Assembly (NCBI GenBank): GCA_001596155.1
Contig: CP014771.1
Location: 124,001 to 188,000 of the forward strand
Direction: 5' to 3'
DNA length: 64,000 nt
Source of the DNA: Hymenobacter psoromatis
GTDB lineage: Bacteria > Bacteroidota > Bacteroidia > Cytophagales > Hymenobacteraceae
Shown here: positions 33,047 to 40,774 of the stretch, piece after piece
How positions within the stretch are numbered: the first letter of the stretch is position 1
Layout of the letters: the number at the start of each line of letters is the position of its first letter
Translations under genes and position numbers: made by a program
Notes under the pieces: generated by a model
Databases searched by the model: none
Seen by the model: only the letters and a program-made list of their open reading frames with translations
What the model was told of the DNA's origin: nothing

Positions 33047-33611
33047 GTTGGGCTCTACCCCCCTTCGCCACGGCGGAGGGGGGTAGAGCCCAACTTAGCT
33101 CACAGCGTAGCGACCTGCGCGCCCCGCGCCCCGCGGGGTTTTTGCACGAGGTAGTAACTGCTGTTACGCAACGGGGAGTAGCGCGAACTTGGTAGTTCGC
33201 GTCCCCGCGCCGTTCTACTGGCTTTAACGGCGCGGGAACGCGAACTACCAAGTTCGCGCTACTCCCTGTTGCCATCTCGAATAAGGTAGTGCGTAACAGC
33301 AGGTAGTAATAGGCCAGAATGCCCAGGCCAATTCCGAAGGGGATGATAGCCAGGTGCTTGCTATCAGCAAGCGTGCCGATGCGCACGGTGTCGAAGCCAA
33401 AAAATTCGCTGAGCATCCAGTACGAGTTGGCCGAAATCCAGAAGACGATGGCTAGGTTGTGGGCCAGCTCCGACTTGAGGTGGCGCGTGCGCCAGGCAGT
33501 AATGAGCGCAATGCCCAGGGTAGGGGCTATCATCAAGATACCCAGGGTTTTCCAGACTATGCACCAGCTAATGTCCTTGACGAGCCAGAACAGGATGTGC
33601 GTATTTTCCAT
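32970..33611 (-). CDS. Small membrane protein with a MITE-disrupted C-terminus
   Basis: The first 104 residues are a four-helix membrane protein (VWKTLGILMIAPTLGIALIT, NLAIVFWISANSYWMLSEFF, GLGILAYYYL). After residue 104 the frame enters the 146-bp element at 33300-33155 and then runs antisense into the methyltransferase gene as Arg-rich nonsense, ending at 32970. Removing the element plus one 6-bp duplication (152 bases) rejoins the frame to LVQKPRGARGAQVATL and a stop at 33102-33100, giving exactly 119 residues plus stop. The family is unknown; the protein may still be partly functional because all helices are intact. Confidence 0.8.
   Translation of the reverse strand: MENTHILFWLVKDISWCIVWKTLGILMIAPTLGIALITAWRTRHLKSELAHNLAIVFWISANSYWMLSEFFGFDTVRIGTLADSKHLAIIPFGIGLGILAYYYLLLRTTLFEMATGSSANLVVRVPAPLKPVERRGDANYQVRATPRCVTAVTTSCKNPAGRGARRSLRCELSWALPPSAVAKGGRAQLRFCLRRRRSHQRIYWPTRFSSPRS
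33044..33097. terminator. Near-perfect hairpin starting in the methyltransferase stop codon
   Basis: TAAGTTGGGCTCTACCCCCC pairs with GGGGGGTAGAGCCCAACTTA, and inside that CGCC/GGCG pairs around AC, leaving a single mismatch. There is no U-run. It likely serves as a bidirectional terminator between the methyltransferase and the membrane-protein gene. Confidence 0.75.
33155..33300. mobile_element. 146-bp MITE, copy 1
   Basis: The element begins TAACTGCTGTTACGCA and ends TGCGTAACAGC, and its interior is a long imperfect hairpin (GGGGAGTAGCGCGAACTTGG / CCAAGTTCGCGCTACTCCC). It is flanked by AGGTAG at 33149-33154 and 33301-33306. It aligns without gaps to the copy at 46654-46799, including the unpaired segment GCCATCTC-AATAAGGTA near the right end. 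It has no coding capacity, so movement would need a transposase supplied elsewhere. Confidence 0.88.
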
Positions 33612-33687
33612 TTGCCGGTACTTGGCCGGAATGGCGTAAATTTCTTCAACTGGCTGGGCTAGGCGGGCGAAAGCGTGGAGGGCAGGT

Positions 33688-33695
33688 TACTTTTG
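33688..33695 (+). promoter_or_regulatory. Putative -7 promoter element
   Basis: TACTTTTG matches TAnnTTTG 39 bases upstream of the ATG at 33735; the gene's leader would be about 30 bases. Confidence 0.5.
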
Positions 33696-33734
33696 GCAGA
33701 TTCGCGTACTATTTCATAAAAGTACTTCCCGCTT

Positions 33735-34430
33735 ATGTCGTCGCTTTTGCGCAAAACGTTGAAAATAACCGCCTGGTCGGTGGGCTCGGTAGTGGGCGCG
33801 GTGGCCGTGTACTACGGGGTAGCCCAAGTGTTGTCGCGCATTCCGGTGGCGGCCGAGGCTACCGCGGAAGCCGCTACTGTCCCGTTTTTTATCCGCTCCA
33901 ACGGCGTGCATACCGACCTGGTGATGCCCGTCAAGAGCCAGTATATTGATTGGAGCCGCCAACTGCCTTTCGGCAACACGCAGGCCCACGACCCTACCTA
34001 CGAATACGTGGGGGTAGGGTGGGGTGATAAAGGCTTTTATCTCGAAACGCCCACCTGGGCCGAGCTCAAGCCCAGCACGGCCGTGCGGGCGGGCTTCTGG
34101 CTGAGTAGCACGCTCATGCACGCCACCTTTTACCGCGCGGCCGACCTGGCGCCCGGCCCCGAGTGCGTGCCCCTGCACCTCACGCCCGCCCAGTATCACC
34201 GGCTGATTGCCTACGTTGAAAAGAGCTTTCAGCGCGATGCGGCCGGCAATTTCAACTGGGTGCCGGGCCACAGCTACGCCGACCACGATGCCTTTTACGA
34301 GGCCAACAGCCGCTACAGCATCCTCAATACCTGCAATACCTGGTCGAACCGCGGCCTGAAAGTCAGCGGTCAAAAAGCCAGCCTCTGGACGCCCTTCGAC
34401 ACGGGCATCTTGTATCAGTACGGGCGGTGA
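33735..34430 (+). CDS. DUF2459 (TIGR02117 family) protein
   Basis: A 231-residue protein with an N-terminal membrane anchor (ITAWSVGSVVGAVAVYYGVA) and a domain marked by FFIRSNGVHTDLVMPVKS, YVGVGWGDKGFYLETPTW and the Cys-containing NTCNTWSNRGLKVSG. This matches the TIGR02117/DUF2459 family, once labelled urease-associated and with a possible NlpC/P60-like Cys-His arrangement (His in GVHTD, Cys in NTCNTW). The biochemical role is unestablished. Confidence 0.82.
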   Translation: MSSLLRKTLKITAWSVGSVVGAVAVYYGVAQVLSRIPVAAEATAEAATVPFFIRSNGVHTDLVMPVKSQYIDWSRQLPFGNTQAHDPTYEYVGVGWGDKGFYLETPTWAELKPSTAVRAGFWLSSTLMHATFYRAADLAPGPECVPLHLTPAQYHRLIAYVEKSFQRDAAGNFNWVPGHSYADHDAFYEANSRYSILNTCNTWSNRGLKVSGQKASLWTPFDTGILYQYGR

Positions 34431-34458
34431 AAATTTGGAATGAGGCTGTTTAGAAATT

Positions 34459-34566
34459 AGTCAGCCCGTCATTCCGAGCTTGCCGAGGAATCTCGCTCGG
34501 GTCATTCGGGCCTCGTTCCACGACGCACGCAAGATTCCTCAGCAAGCTCGGAATGACGGGCTGACT
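34459..34566. repeat. Family-1 inverted repeat (copy 6)
   Basis: AGTCAGCCCGTCATTCCGAG pairs with CTCGGAATGACGGGCTGACT, with a few mismatches inside (CTCGG / CTCAG and near the loop). It lies between convergent genes; the flank GCTGTTTAGAAA matches that of the copy at 30972. Confidence 0.9.
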
Positions 34567-34569
34567 TTC

Positions 34570-35262
34570 TTATTCTAAATTCCCGATTTCCTTCAGCACT
34601 TGCGGCACGCCGATGCCAGCGGGCTCGACCACATAATGCACGCCGCGCCGGCCGCTCACCTCGGGCTGGTGCGGGTCGATGACGTACACCGGGCAGTCGG
34701 CGGGGGCGTAGTGCAGCAGGCCGGCGGCCGGATACACTTGCAGCGACGTGCCCACCACGAGCAGCGCATCGGCGGCAGCCACTAGTTCGGCGGCTTCTTC
34801 GATGGCGGGCACCATCTCGCCAAACCACACGATGTGCGGGCGCAGCTGGCCGCCGTCGGCCGCGAGGTCGCCCACGGCAATGTCGCCGTCGCAGGCGTAG
34901 ATGGTTTTTTCGTCTTTCACGGAGCGCATTTGGCGCAGCATGCCGTGCAGGTGCAGCACCTGCGCCGAGCCGGCGCGCTCGTGCAGGTCGTCCACGTTTT
35001 GGGTGATGATGCTCACCGTCCAGCCCGGCACTTCCTCGAAGCCGGCCAGGGCCAGGTGCGCGGCGTTGGGCGCTACCTCGCGGGCCTGGGCGCGGCGCTT
35101 GTTGTAAAAATCGAGCACCAGCGCTGGGTTGCGGGCAAAGGCCTCGGGCGTGGCCACGTCTTCGATGCGGTGCTCTTCCCAAAGCCCGTTGGTGTCGCGG
35201 AAAGTGCGGATACCGCTCTCGGCCGATACGCCGGCCCCGGTAAGTACTACTAAATGAGGCAT
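34570..35262 (-). CDS. cobB: NAD-dependent protein deacylase (sirtuin, SIRT5/CobB type)
   Basis: A 230-residue class III sirtuin removing acyl groups from lysine with NAD+. Motifs: VVLTGAGVSAESGIRTFRD (NAD binding), TQNVDDLHERAG, catalytic His in LHLHGML, LRPHIVWFGEMVP and VVGTSLQVYPAAGL. The FYNKRR motif carries the Tyr and Arg that confer desuccinylase/demalonylase activity in SIRT5 and E. coli CobB. The usual four zinc-binding Cys are not present between LHGML and LRPHI: only one Cys (YACDG) is there. Confidence 0.92.
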   Translation of the reverse strand: MPHLVVLTGAGVSAESGIRTFRDTNGLWEEHRIEDVATPEAFARNPALVLDFYNKRRAQAREVAPNAAHLALAGFEEVPGWTVSIITQNVDDLHERAGSAQVLHLHGMLRQMRSVKDEKTIYACDGDIAVGDLAADGGQLRPHIVWFGEMVPAIEEAAELVAAADALLVVGTSLQVYPAAGLLHYAPADCPVYVIDPHQPEVSGRRGVHYVVEPAGIGVPQVLKEIGNLE

Positions 35263-35298
35263 GTTTTTGCTGATTATGGCGGAATATACGCTAAATAA

Positions 35299-35398
35299 AG
35301 AACGTCATTCCGAGCTTGCCGAGGAATCTCGCTCGCCTCGTGGAACGAAACCCGAACGGCGCGGGCGAGATTCCTCGGCAAGCTCGGAATGACCTTCT
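35299..35398. repeat. Family-1 inverted repeat (copy 7)
   Basis: AGAACGTCATTCCGAGCTTG with CCGAGGAATCTCGC pairs with the complement ending GAATGACCTTCT; one G-C to C mismatch near the outer end. It sits between the sirtuin gene and a co-oriented upstream gene. Confidence 0.92.
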
Positions 35399-35421
35399 GC
35401 TAACTGCTTTTCAACTGCAGT

Positions 35422-36447
35422 TCATTCACTAGCCAGCGCGGCATAGCGCTGTTCGGCAAACGTGCGCAGGCGCTGGAAAGCCGCGTCCACTTCCTGCGCG
35501 TCCTCGCTAAGCAGGTTGCCATACACTACGCGGTCGGTGGCACGCAGGGCGCGGCGAACATCCTCATCATTGTCAAAATATTGAGTCAACTCTTTGGTAG
35601 TAAGCGAGCTGAGATTATTATTATCGAGACTAGACAAATAATTTTTCCACAATGCCACGGTGCGCTCGACCACCGAAGCCGAGCGCGAAAGCGTGAAGCG
35701 CTCGGCATTGCGGGCAAACTGCGCCAGGAAATACACGTGGTTTTTTCGGCGCTTGTAGCGGCCATAGCGCTGCCGCCAGCGCCGGCCGGAGAGGGCCCAT
35801 GCGCCGCCGCCCAGCGCCAGCAGCCCCGCCAGCCCCGCCAGCCAGAAGGGATAGTTGAACGCCGCGGCCAGCGGCAGCCAGCGGTAGCCAGCATGCAGGG
35901 TAGGCGGGCTGGCTACCGCGTTGGGAGGGGGGGTAGGGGCCACGCGCCGCAGCCGCAGCTGCGCCATCGGTGGCAGCAGGCGCAGCGTGTCGTGGGGGCC
36001 GCGCAGCACCAGCACGGGCAGCTGCAACGCCTGCACCGGTGCCAGCGAAAACGTGCGCAGCTGATACACCACGCGGTCGAGGCTGCGGCCGTTTTCGGTG
36101 CGGGTGGGCAGCCAGCGCCGCCCAGCGTACTCAAACGGCCCGAAGGCCGCCAGCGAGTCGGGAAAAACGACTTCCTCGGCGGGGTCGTGGAGGTAGCTCA
36201 GCTCATAGCTCAGCGGCTGGCCCACCTCCACTACGGCGCGCGAAAAGCGCCCCACCGGCCCGGTGCCCACCGCCGCATGGGCCGGCCCTACCCCCCCGGT
36301 CAGCGCCCAAGTCAGATTAATTAAAAATGATAAGTTAAAAAATAGAAATTTGACAGTTTGATTTTTAACTTTTAACTCATCATTTTTAATTCCGTGCAGG
36401 CAATCCGGAGCTGCTTTAGTACGACAAGAATATAATAACTGTCTCAT
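35422..36447 (-). CDS. Predicted membrane protein downstream of a DUF58 gene
   Basis: A 341-residue protein: a hydrophobic N-terminal segment (VKFLFFNLSFLINLTWALTG), an extracytoplasmic beta-rich region, a TM helix (YPFWLAGLAGLLALGGGAWA), then a basic cytoplasmic part RRWRQRYGRYKRRKN and a helical tail. Its ATG lies six bases after the DUF58 stop, so both are likely one operon; BatD-like proteins often accompany DUF58 and VWA proteins. The N-terminal hydrophobic part is encoded by an AT-rich inverted repeat (36321-36390), so the start is less certain than the rest. Confidence 0.65.
   Translation of the reverse strand: MRQLLYSCRTKAAPDCLHGIKNDELKVKNQTVKFLFFNLSFLINLTWALTGGVGPAHAAVGTGPVGRFSRAVVEVGQPLSYELSYLHDPAEEVVFPDSLAAFGPFEYAGRRWLPTRTENGRSLDRVVYQLRTFSLAPVQALQLPVLVLRGPHDTLRLLPPMAQLRLRRVAPTPPPNAVASPPTLHAGYRWLPLAAAFNYPFWLAGLAGLLALGGGAWALSGRRWRQRYGRYKRRKNHVYFLAQFARNAERFTLSRSASVVERTVALWKNYLSSLDNNNLSSLTTKELTQYFDNDEDVRRALRATDRVVYGNLLSEDAQEVDAAFQRLRTFAEQRYAALASE
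36321..36390. repeat. AT-rich inverted repeat within the 5' end of a coding sequence
   Basis: ATTAAAAATGATAAGTTAAA in the left half pairs with TTTAACTCATCATTTTTAAT in the right, with several mismatches. Read on the minus strand in frame it encodes KNDELKVKNQ and then the hydrophobic FFNLSFLI. The same words (GAGTTAAAAGT) occur at 48893-48962 and 50548-50746. Confidence 0.7.
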
Positions 36448-36453
36448 CGTCGC

Positions 36454-37365
36454 CTAGCCTTTGCGCTGCCGAAATAAACCCACTAGCTGGGGCACAAAAT
36501 CCTCGTCGGTGCGCAGCGTGATGAGGCCCACGCGCTGGCGGCGGCACAGCGTGCGCAGCGCCTGCTGCCGCGCCTGCTGCTGGCCGGCGTGCTGCGCCCG
36601 AAAGGCGGGGGCCGAGGTATCGACCCAGCGCAGCAGGCCGGTTTCGGCGTCGCGCAGGGGCACGATGCCCAGCGCCGGAAAGTCGGCCTCCTGCGGGGCC
36701 AGCAGCTGCACCACCACCAGGTCGTGCTGCCGGGCCAGCATGGTCAGCTCGCGCTCGTAGTTGTCGTCGATAAAATCGGAGATGAGCACCACCAGCGTGC
36801 GCCGCCGTAACAAGCTAAGCACCTGCCGAATGCCCGCGCCTACCCCCGTGTGCGGCGACACCGGCACCAGCTCATACAGCCGCTGGAGCATGGCATAGGC
36901 CGCTCGCAGGCCCTTGGTGGGCGGCAGGTACAGTTCTTTTTGGTCCGAAAAAGCCAGCAGGCCGAGGGCGGCATCCTGGCGGGCGGCGCTCAGGGCCAGT
37001 ACGCCGGCCAGGTCGCGGCCCAGGTCGAGCTTGCGCGGGGCGCTGGCCGCGCCGCCGCCCACACGCTGCGAGGCGCTTACGTCGAGGGCCACCAGCACCT
37101 GCTGCTCGCGCTCTTCCTTGTAGGTTTTCACGAACGTGCCGTGGCCCTTGCTGCTCACCGCCCAGTCGATGGCCCGCACCTCATCGCCGTATTGGTAGAG
37201 GCGCACGTCGTCAAATTCCAGCCCGTTGCCCCGAAAAACTGACCGAAAATTGCCTTGCAGCTGCGCCTCCACCGCCTGGCGCATCCTGATTTCGAGGTGG
37301 CGCAGGCGGCGCACCAGCGCCGTGAGGCTGGCGGGCAGGCGGGCAGAAGCGGTGGCGGGTGGCAT
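36454..37365 (-). CDS. DUF58 domain protein
   Basis: A 303-residue cytoplasmic protein of the DUF58 family: FRGNGLEFDDVRLYQYGDEV and RAIDWAVSSKGHGTFVKTY are the family signature, followed by a VWA-like fold (QVLVALDVSASQRV with DxSxS, LVVLISDFIDDNYERELTM). DUF58 proteins are usually linked to MoxR ATPases and Bat membrane proteins of aerotolerance or stress. No MoxR gene lies in the window. ATG 37365 is chosen since the much longer frame upstream is antisense of the DUF4296 gene. Confidence 0.88.
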   Translation of the reverse strand: MPPATASARLPASLTALVRRLRHLEIRMRQAVEAQLQGNFRSVFRGNGLEFDDVRLYQYGDEVRAIDWAVSSKGHGTFVKTYKEEREQQVLVALDVSASQRVGGGAASAPRKLDLGRDLAGVLALSAARQDAALGLLAFSDQKELYLPPTKGLRAAYAMLQRLYELVPVSPHTGVGAGIRQVLSLLRRRTLVVLISDFIDDNYERELTMLARQHDLVVVQLLAPQEADFPALGIVPLRDAETGLLRWVDTSAPAFRAQHAGQQQARQQALRTLCRRQRVGLITLRTDEDFVPQLVGLFRQRKG

Positions 37366-37405
37366 GGCGGGCAGGAGGTAGGAAGGCGAAGCTACGGCGC
37401 GGGCG

Positions 37406-37413
37406 TATTTTTG
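37406..37413 (+). promoter_or_regulatory. Putative -7 element adjoining a GTG start
   Basis: TATTTTTG matches TAnnTTTG and ends three bases before the GTG at 37417, implying a leaderless transcript or a misplaced start. Confidence 0.35.
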
Positions 37414-37416
37414 GGG

Positions 37417-37800
37417 GTGAAATCGTCGTTGACTCAACTCGTGCTGGCGCTGGGCCTGCTGCTGGCAGCCGGCTGCGGCCGGCCCGAGCAGGTGCCTACC
37501 CCCGCCAACCTGCTGCCCAAGGAAAAAATGACGACTCTGCTCGTGCAAATCCATCTGCTCGAAGCCCGTGTCGAAACCAGCCGCCTGCCCCCCGACTCGG
37601 CGCGGGCGCTGTTTTTGAGCCAGCAGCGCGACCTGATGTGGCGCAACGGCGTGTCGCAAACCGACTCGCTGTTTGAGCGCAGCTACCGCTACTACGCCTC
37701 GCACGGCAAGGACCTGGACGAGATTTATGCGGGCGTTATCGACTCTTTATCGCAGCGCGAGAAGAAAATGGGGGTCAAGCCCACGCCCCAGCATCATTAG
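37417..37800 (+). CDS. DUF4296 lipoprotein
   Basis: A 127-residue lipoprotein with signal VKSSLTQLVLALGLLLAAGC (GTG start at 37417, lipobox Cys at about residue 20) and the DUF4296 block LLPKEKMTTLLVQIHLLEAR, with SLFERSYRYYASHGKDLDEI and YAGVIDSLSQREKKM. This family is confined to Bacteroidota and has no known role. A start further upstream is less likely because it would precede the signal with antisense of the DUF58 gene. Confidence 0.82.
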   Translation: MKSSLTQLVLALGLLLAAGCGRPEQVPTPANLLPKEKMTTLLVQIHLLEARVETSRLPPDSARALFLSQQRDLMWRNGVSQTDSLFERSYRYYASHGKDLDEIYAGVIDSLSQREKKMGVKPTPQHH

Positions 37801-37860
37801 GAAGGTTTATGAGCTATTATACCTGAATGTATGGTCGCTTAGAAAGTAAAAAAAGTCGCC

Positions 37861-37960
37861 AGAACGTCCTTCCGAGCTTGCCGAGAAATCTCGCCCGCGT
37901 CGCTGAACGAAGCCCAAACGAGGCGAGCGGGATTCCTTGGCAAGCTCGGAAGGACGTTCT
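37861..37960. repeat. Family-1 inverted repeat (copy 8), variant with GTCCTTCC ends
   Basis: AGAACGTCCTTCCGAGCTTG pairs with CAAGCTCGGAAGGACGTTCT. Relative to other copies A is replaced by C in the left arm and T by G in the right, a compensating change. Some inner mismatches occur. It lies between convergent genes. Confidence 0.9.
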
Positions 37961-38000
37961 AATAACCCCCTGACTCAAAAACCGCAGCGTCCGCCCGCGC

Positions 38001-38333
38001 CTAATGCACCCGGCTGCCGTTGGGCACAGGCACGGCCACGGCCAGCAGCACCGGGTGGCCGTCGGCATCGGGCGCGCCCAGCACCAGCACTTCGGACCGG
38101 AAGGGGCCAATTTGCTTGGGCGGAAAATTGACCACGGCCAGCACCTGCCGGCCCAGCAGCGTAGTCGGTGTGTAGTGGTGCGTGAGCTGCGCGCTCGACT
38201 TTTTGAGGCCGATTACCGGTCCGAAATCCAGCACCAGCTGATAAGCCGGGCGGCGCGCTTCAGCAAACTCGCGGGCCTCCACGATGGTGCCGACCCGCAG
38301 GTCTGTTTGCTCAAAATCAGCCCAGGAAATCAT
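38001..38333 (-). CDS. csaA: tRNA-binding protein CsaA
   Basis: A 110-residue single OB-fold (EMAP/Arc1p/TyrRS-C type): ADFEQTDLRVGTIVEAREF, LVLDFGPVIGLKKSSAQLTH and VVNFPPKQIGPFRSEVLVLG, ending in the usual VPVPNG. CsaA binds tRNA and has been described as a secretion-related chaperone in Bacillus. Length and motifs match the family fully. ATG 38333 starts the domain; a much longer frame upstream is antisense. The DUF922-type gene lies 20 bases upstream on the same strand. Confidence 0.92.
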   Translation of the reverse strand: MISWADFEQTDLRVGTIVEAREFAEARRPAYQLVLDFGPVIGLKKSSAQLTHHYTPTTLLGRQVLAVVNFPPKQIGPFRSEVLVLGAPDADGHPVLLAVAVPVPNGSRVH

Positions 38334-38353
38334 GCGGCAAGGGGGGTAGGGAA

Positions 38354-38920
38354 TCAGGCGTCTTTCTCGGCAAATTCGGCTAAATCCAGCAATTGCTGGC
38401 GCACCTGGGCTTCCCACTGGGCTTGGCGCGCGTGCTCCAGGCCGTGCCGGGTTTCGAGGTCGTAGTCGTCTTCGGCCTTTTGCCAGGCGGCGTAGGAAGC
38501 CTGGCTCACGCGGTCGAAACGGTCGCCCAACTTGCTGCACGACAGGCGCATGGTGGCCAGCTGCTGGCGCAGGCGGCGCGCATACACCTCGGCAATATCG
38601 AAGTGCAGCTGCTCGTGGCGCAGCAGCGCGGGCGTCATGGCGGCCGGGTCGCGCACCCACGACGCCGTGGGGGAAAAGCTGGCCTGTGCGGTGCCCGTAA
38701 ACACGTCGCCCCGGCAAATAGCACCAGTGTTAATGTTGGCCGACGTGAGTGCCGCGTGAGTCTGGCCCGGCCGGGGCCGACCCTTGAAATCACTCACCTT
38801 AAGCGGCCGGCTGGCCGACCACCGAATGAACCCGGCGGGCAGCTGCACGGTGGCCTGCGCGGCGGCCGGCCGCGCCGCCAGCAGCCCCAGCGTCAGGCAG
38901 CAACTGAGAAGAATACGCAT
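38354..38920 (-). CDS. DUF922-like putative secreted metalloprotease
   Basis: A 188-residue exported protein with signal MRILLSCCLTLGLLAARPAA (cleavage after AAA). A domain beginning IRWSASRPLKVSDFKGRP resembles DUF922, and TPALLRHEQLHFDIAEVYAR contains an HExxH zinc-binding motif (HEQLH). Such proteins are predicted Zn-dependent peptidases without proven substrates. The ATG at 38920 starts the signal; upstream in-frame sequence is derived from a family-2 repeat. It is upstream of csaA and likely co-transcribed with it. Confidence 0.8.
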   Translation of the reverse strand: MRILLSCCLTLGLLAARPAAAQATVQLPAGFIRWSASRPLKVSDFKGRPRPGQTHAALTSANINTGAICRGDVFTGTAQASFSPTASWVRDPAAMTPALLRHEQLHFDIAEVYARRLRQQLATMRLSCSKLGDRFDRVSQASYAAWQKAEDDYDLETRHGLEHARQAQWEAQVRQQLLDLAEFAEKDA

Positions 38921-38978
38921 GAAAAAAGCGGTTACGGATGCGGAAGAGGGGGTAGGGCGGGAATTAATAAAGCCGTCT

Positions 38979-39078
38979 GTCATTGCGAGCGAAGCGCGGC
39001 AATCGCACCAGAACGGTGGATGAACGACTGGCGTGGATGTTGTGCTGGTGCGATTGCCGCGCTTCGCTCGCAATGACA
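38979..39078. repeat. Family-2 inverted repeat (copy 2)
   Basis: TGTCATTGCGAGCGAAGCGC with GGCAATCGCACCAG pairs perfectly with the complement ending CGCTCGCAATGACA. The right flank AAACGTCTTTTGCGTAAG is shared with the copy at 50571, so the element extends further than the paired arms. Confidence 0.92.
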
Positions 39079-39171
39079 AACGTCTTTTGCGTAAGCCCTA
39101 TTAATACATCAATTTTAATTCATCCCTACCTCCTTCGCAACGGCCAAGCCGGCCGGGCAAGTTCCGCGCGG

Positions 39172-40578
39172 CTAGCCGGCCGGCTGGCCCATTACCACGG
39201 TTTCTTCCGCATCGACCAGCGCCTCACCCGGCTGGCGGGGGCCGGCGGCCGGCTGCCCCGGCGCCGTGCGGCGGCGGAAGCGCAACAGCAGCACCACGGC
39301 CACGATGCTGAGGCCCGTGAGCAGGCCCAGCCACACGCCCGGCGCGCCCAGCTTCAGGCCGAAACCCAGGCCGTAGCCGAGGGGTAGGGCAATGGCCCAG
39401 TAGGCCAGCAGCGCCACCACCGAGGGCACCTTTACGTCTTCGAGGCCGCGCAGCGCGCCCAGGCCCACCACCTGCAGGCCATCCGACACCTGGAAGGCGG
39501 CCGCGATGGCCAGCAGCGTGGCCGCCTGCGCCACCACGGCCGGGTCGGTGTTGTAGAAAGTCGGAATGACGTGGCGCAGCCCAATCAGCAGCAAGCCCAT
39601 CGCGCTCATAAAGCCGAAGGCCAGCCAGTAGGCCGCGAAGCCCGCCTGCCGCGCGCCCGCCAGGTCGCCGCTGCCGCGCAGGTTGCCTACCCGAATGGTG
39701 GCCGCCGCCGCAATGCCCGTGGCCGCCATGTACGTGACGGACGCCACGTTAATAGCAATCTGGTGGGCCGCCTGGGGCGTCACGCCAATCCAGCCAATCA
39801 TTAAATATGACATGCTGAACGCGCCCACTTCCAGCATCATCTGCACGCCGATGGGGAGGCCCAGGGCCAGCTGCCCGCGCAGCTCGGCCAGGCCCGGCCG
39901 CAGCCAGGCCGACGCCTGGGCGGGCCGGCGCGCACGCAGCTTCTCGGCGCGCAGCACGAACTGCGCCATCAGCAGGGCCATGCCCAGGCGCGAAATCAGG
40001 GTGGCCCAGGCCGAGCCCATCAGCCCCATTTTGGGCGCGCCGAAGTGCCCGAAAATCAGCGCGTAGCACAGCAGCGCGTTCAGCACGTTGGCCACGATGG
40101 AAAGCTGCATGGCCTGGCGCGTCAGCCCCAGCCCCTCGGCCCACTCCCGAAACCCCTGAAACACCATTAGCGGCAGCAGCGACAGGCCCACCACGCGCAC
40201 CCAGGGCGTAGCCTGCGTCACTACCGCGGTGGCCTGCCCCAGGTAGGGTAGGACCAGCGGCAGCAGCTGGCTGAGGCCCGCCAGCAGCACGCCCACCAGC
40301 GTATTCAGCCACACCGTGCCCACCAGCAGGCGGCCCAGCGCGGCGTGGTCCCCGCGCCCGTTGGCCGCCGCCACGCGCGGCACCGCTCCCATGCTGATGC
40401 CCAGGCCCAGCACCAGCAGCAGCGACGTCGTGCTCACGCCCATGCCCACCGCGTCGAGCGGCAGCTTGCCCAAATGCCCCACCAGCACCGAGTCGGTGAC
40501 GCCCACCAACACGTGGCCGAGCTGGCTCAGTACCACGGGGTAGGCCAGGAGAATAGTAGGGCGAAGGTGGGATTTCAC
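39172..40578 (-). CDS. MATE-family efflux transporter
   Basis: A 468-residue multidrug/toxin extrusion protein with twelve predicted helices. Typical parts are LLAYPVVLSQLGHVLVGVTD at the N-terminus, GLSLLPLMVFQGFREWAEGL, SAWATLISRLGMALLMAQFV and the second-half equivalent HQIAINVASVTYMAATGIA. It belongs to the NorM-like branch and exports cationic compounds by Na+ or H+ exchange. Specificity is not deducible. It is monocistronic; a nested family-2 repeat lies at its 5' side. Confidence 0.93.
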   Translation of the reverse strand: MKSHLRPTILLAYPVVLSQLGHVLVGVTDSVLVGHLGKLPLDAVGMGVSTTSLLLVLGLGISMGAVPRVAAANGRGDHAALGRLLVGTVWLNTLVGVLLAGLSQLLPLVLPYLGQATAVVTQATPWVRVVGLSLLPLMVFQGFREWAEGLGLTRQAMQLSIVANVLNALLCYALIFGHFGAPKMGLMGSAWATLISRLGMALLMAQFVLRAEKLRARRPAQASAWLRPGLAELRGQLALGLPIGVQMMLEVGAFSMSYLMIGWIGVTPQAAHQIAINVASVTYMAATGIAAAATIRVGNLRGSGDLAGARQAGFAAYWLAFGFMSAMGLLLIGLRHVIPTFYNTDPAVVAQAATLLAIAAAFQVSDGLQVVGLGALRGLEDVKVPSVVALLAYWAIALPLGYGLGFGLKLGAPGVWLGLLTGLSIVAVVLLLRFRRRTAPGQPAAGPRQPGEALVDAEETVVMGQPAG

Positions 40579-40604
40579 TTGGTAAGGGGGTAGGCTAACT
40601 TGTC

Positions 40605-40739
40605 ATTGCGAACAGCGCGTTTGTCATTGCGAGCGCAGCGCGGCAATCGCACCTGCACGATGAACGACCGACCGGCGCGGATGTCGTTCTGGGGCGATTG
40701 CCGCGCTTCGCTCGCAATGACAAACGCGCTGTTCGCAAT
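40605..40739. repeat. Family-2 inverted repeat (copy 3) with extended outer arms
   Basis: Outer arms ATTGCGAACAGCGCGTTTGT / ACAAACGCGCTGTTCGCAAT enclose the usual inner arms CATTGCGAGCG...GCGGCAATCGC. It lies between the divergently adjacent MATE start and the egtD stop. Confidence 0.92.
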
Positions 40740-40774
40740 TACTGGCGAGGGTAATTCACCCCAAAATTACATCC

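Noticed and set aside
33149..33309. Reading the MITE target duplication at copy 1 as 9 bp (AGGTAGTAA)
   Set aside because: Copy 2 shows only 6 bp (AATGAC) and both copies begin TAACT, so the extra TAA match at copy 1 is taken as coincidence.
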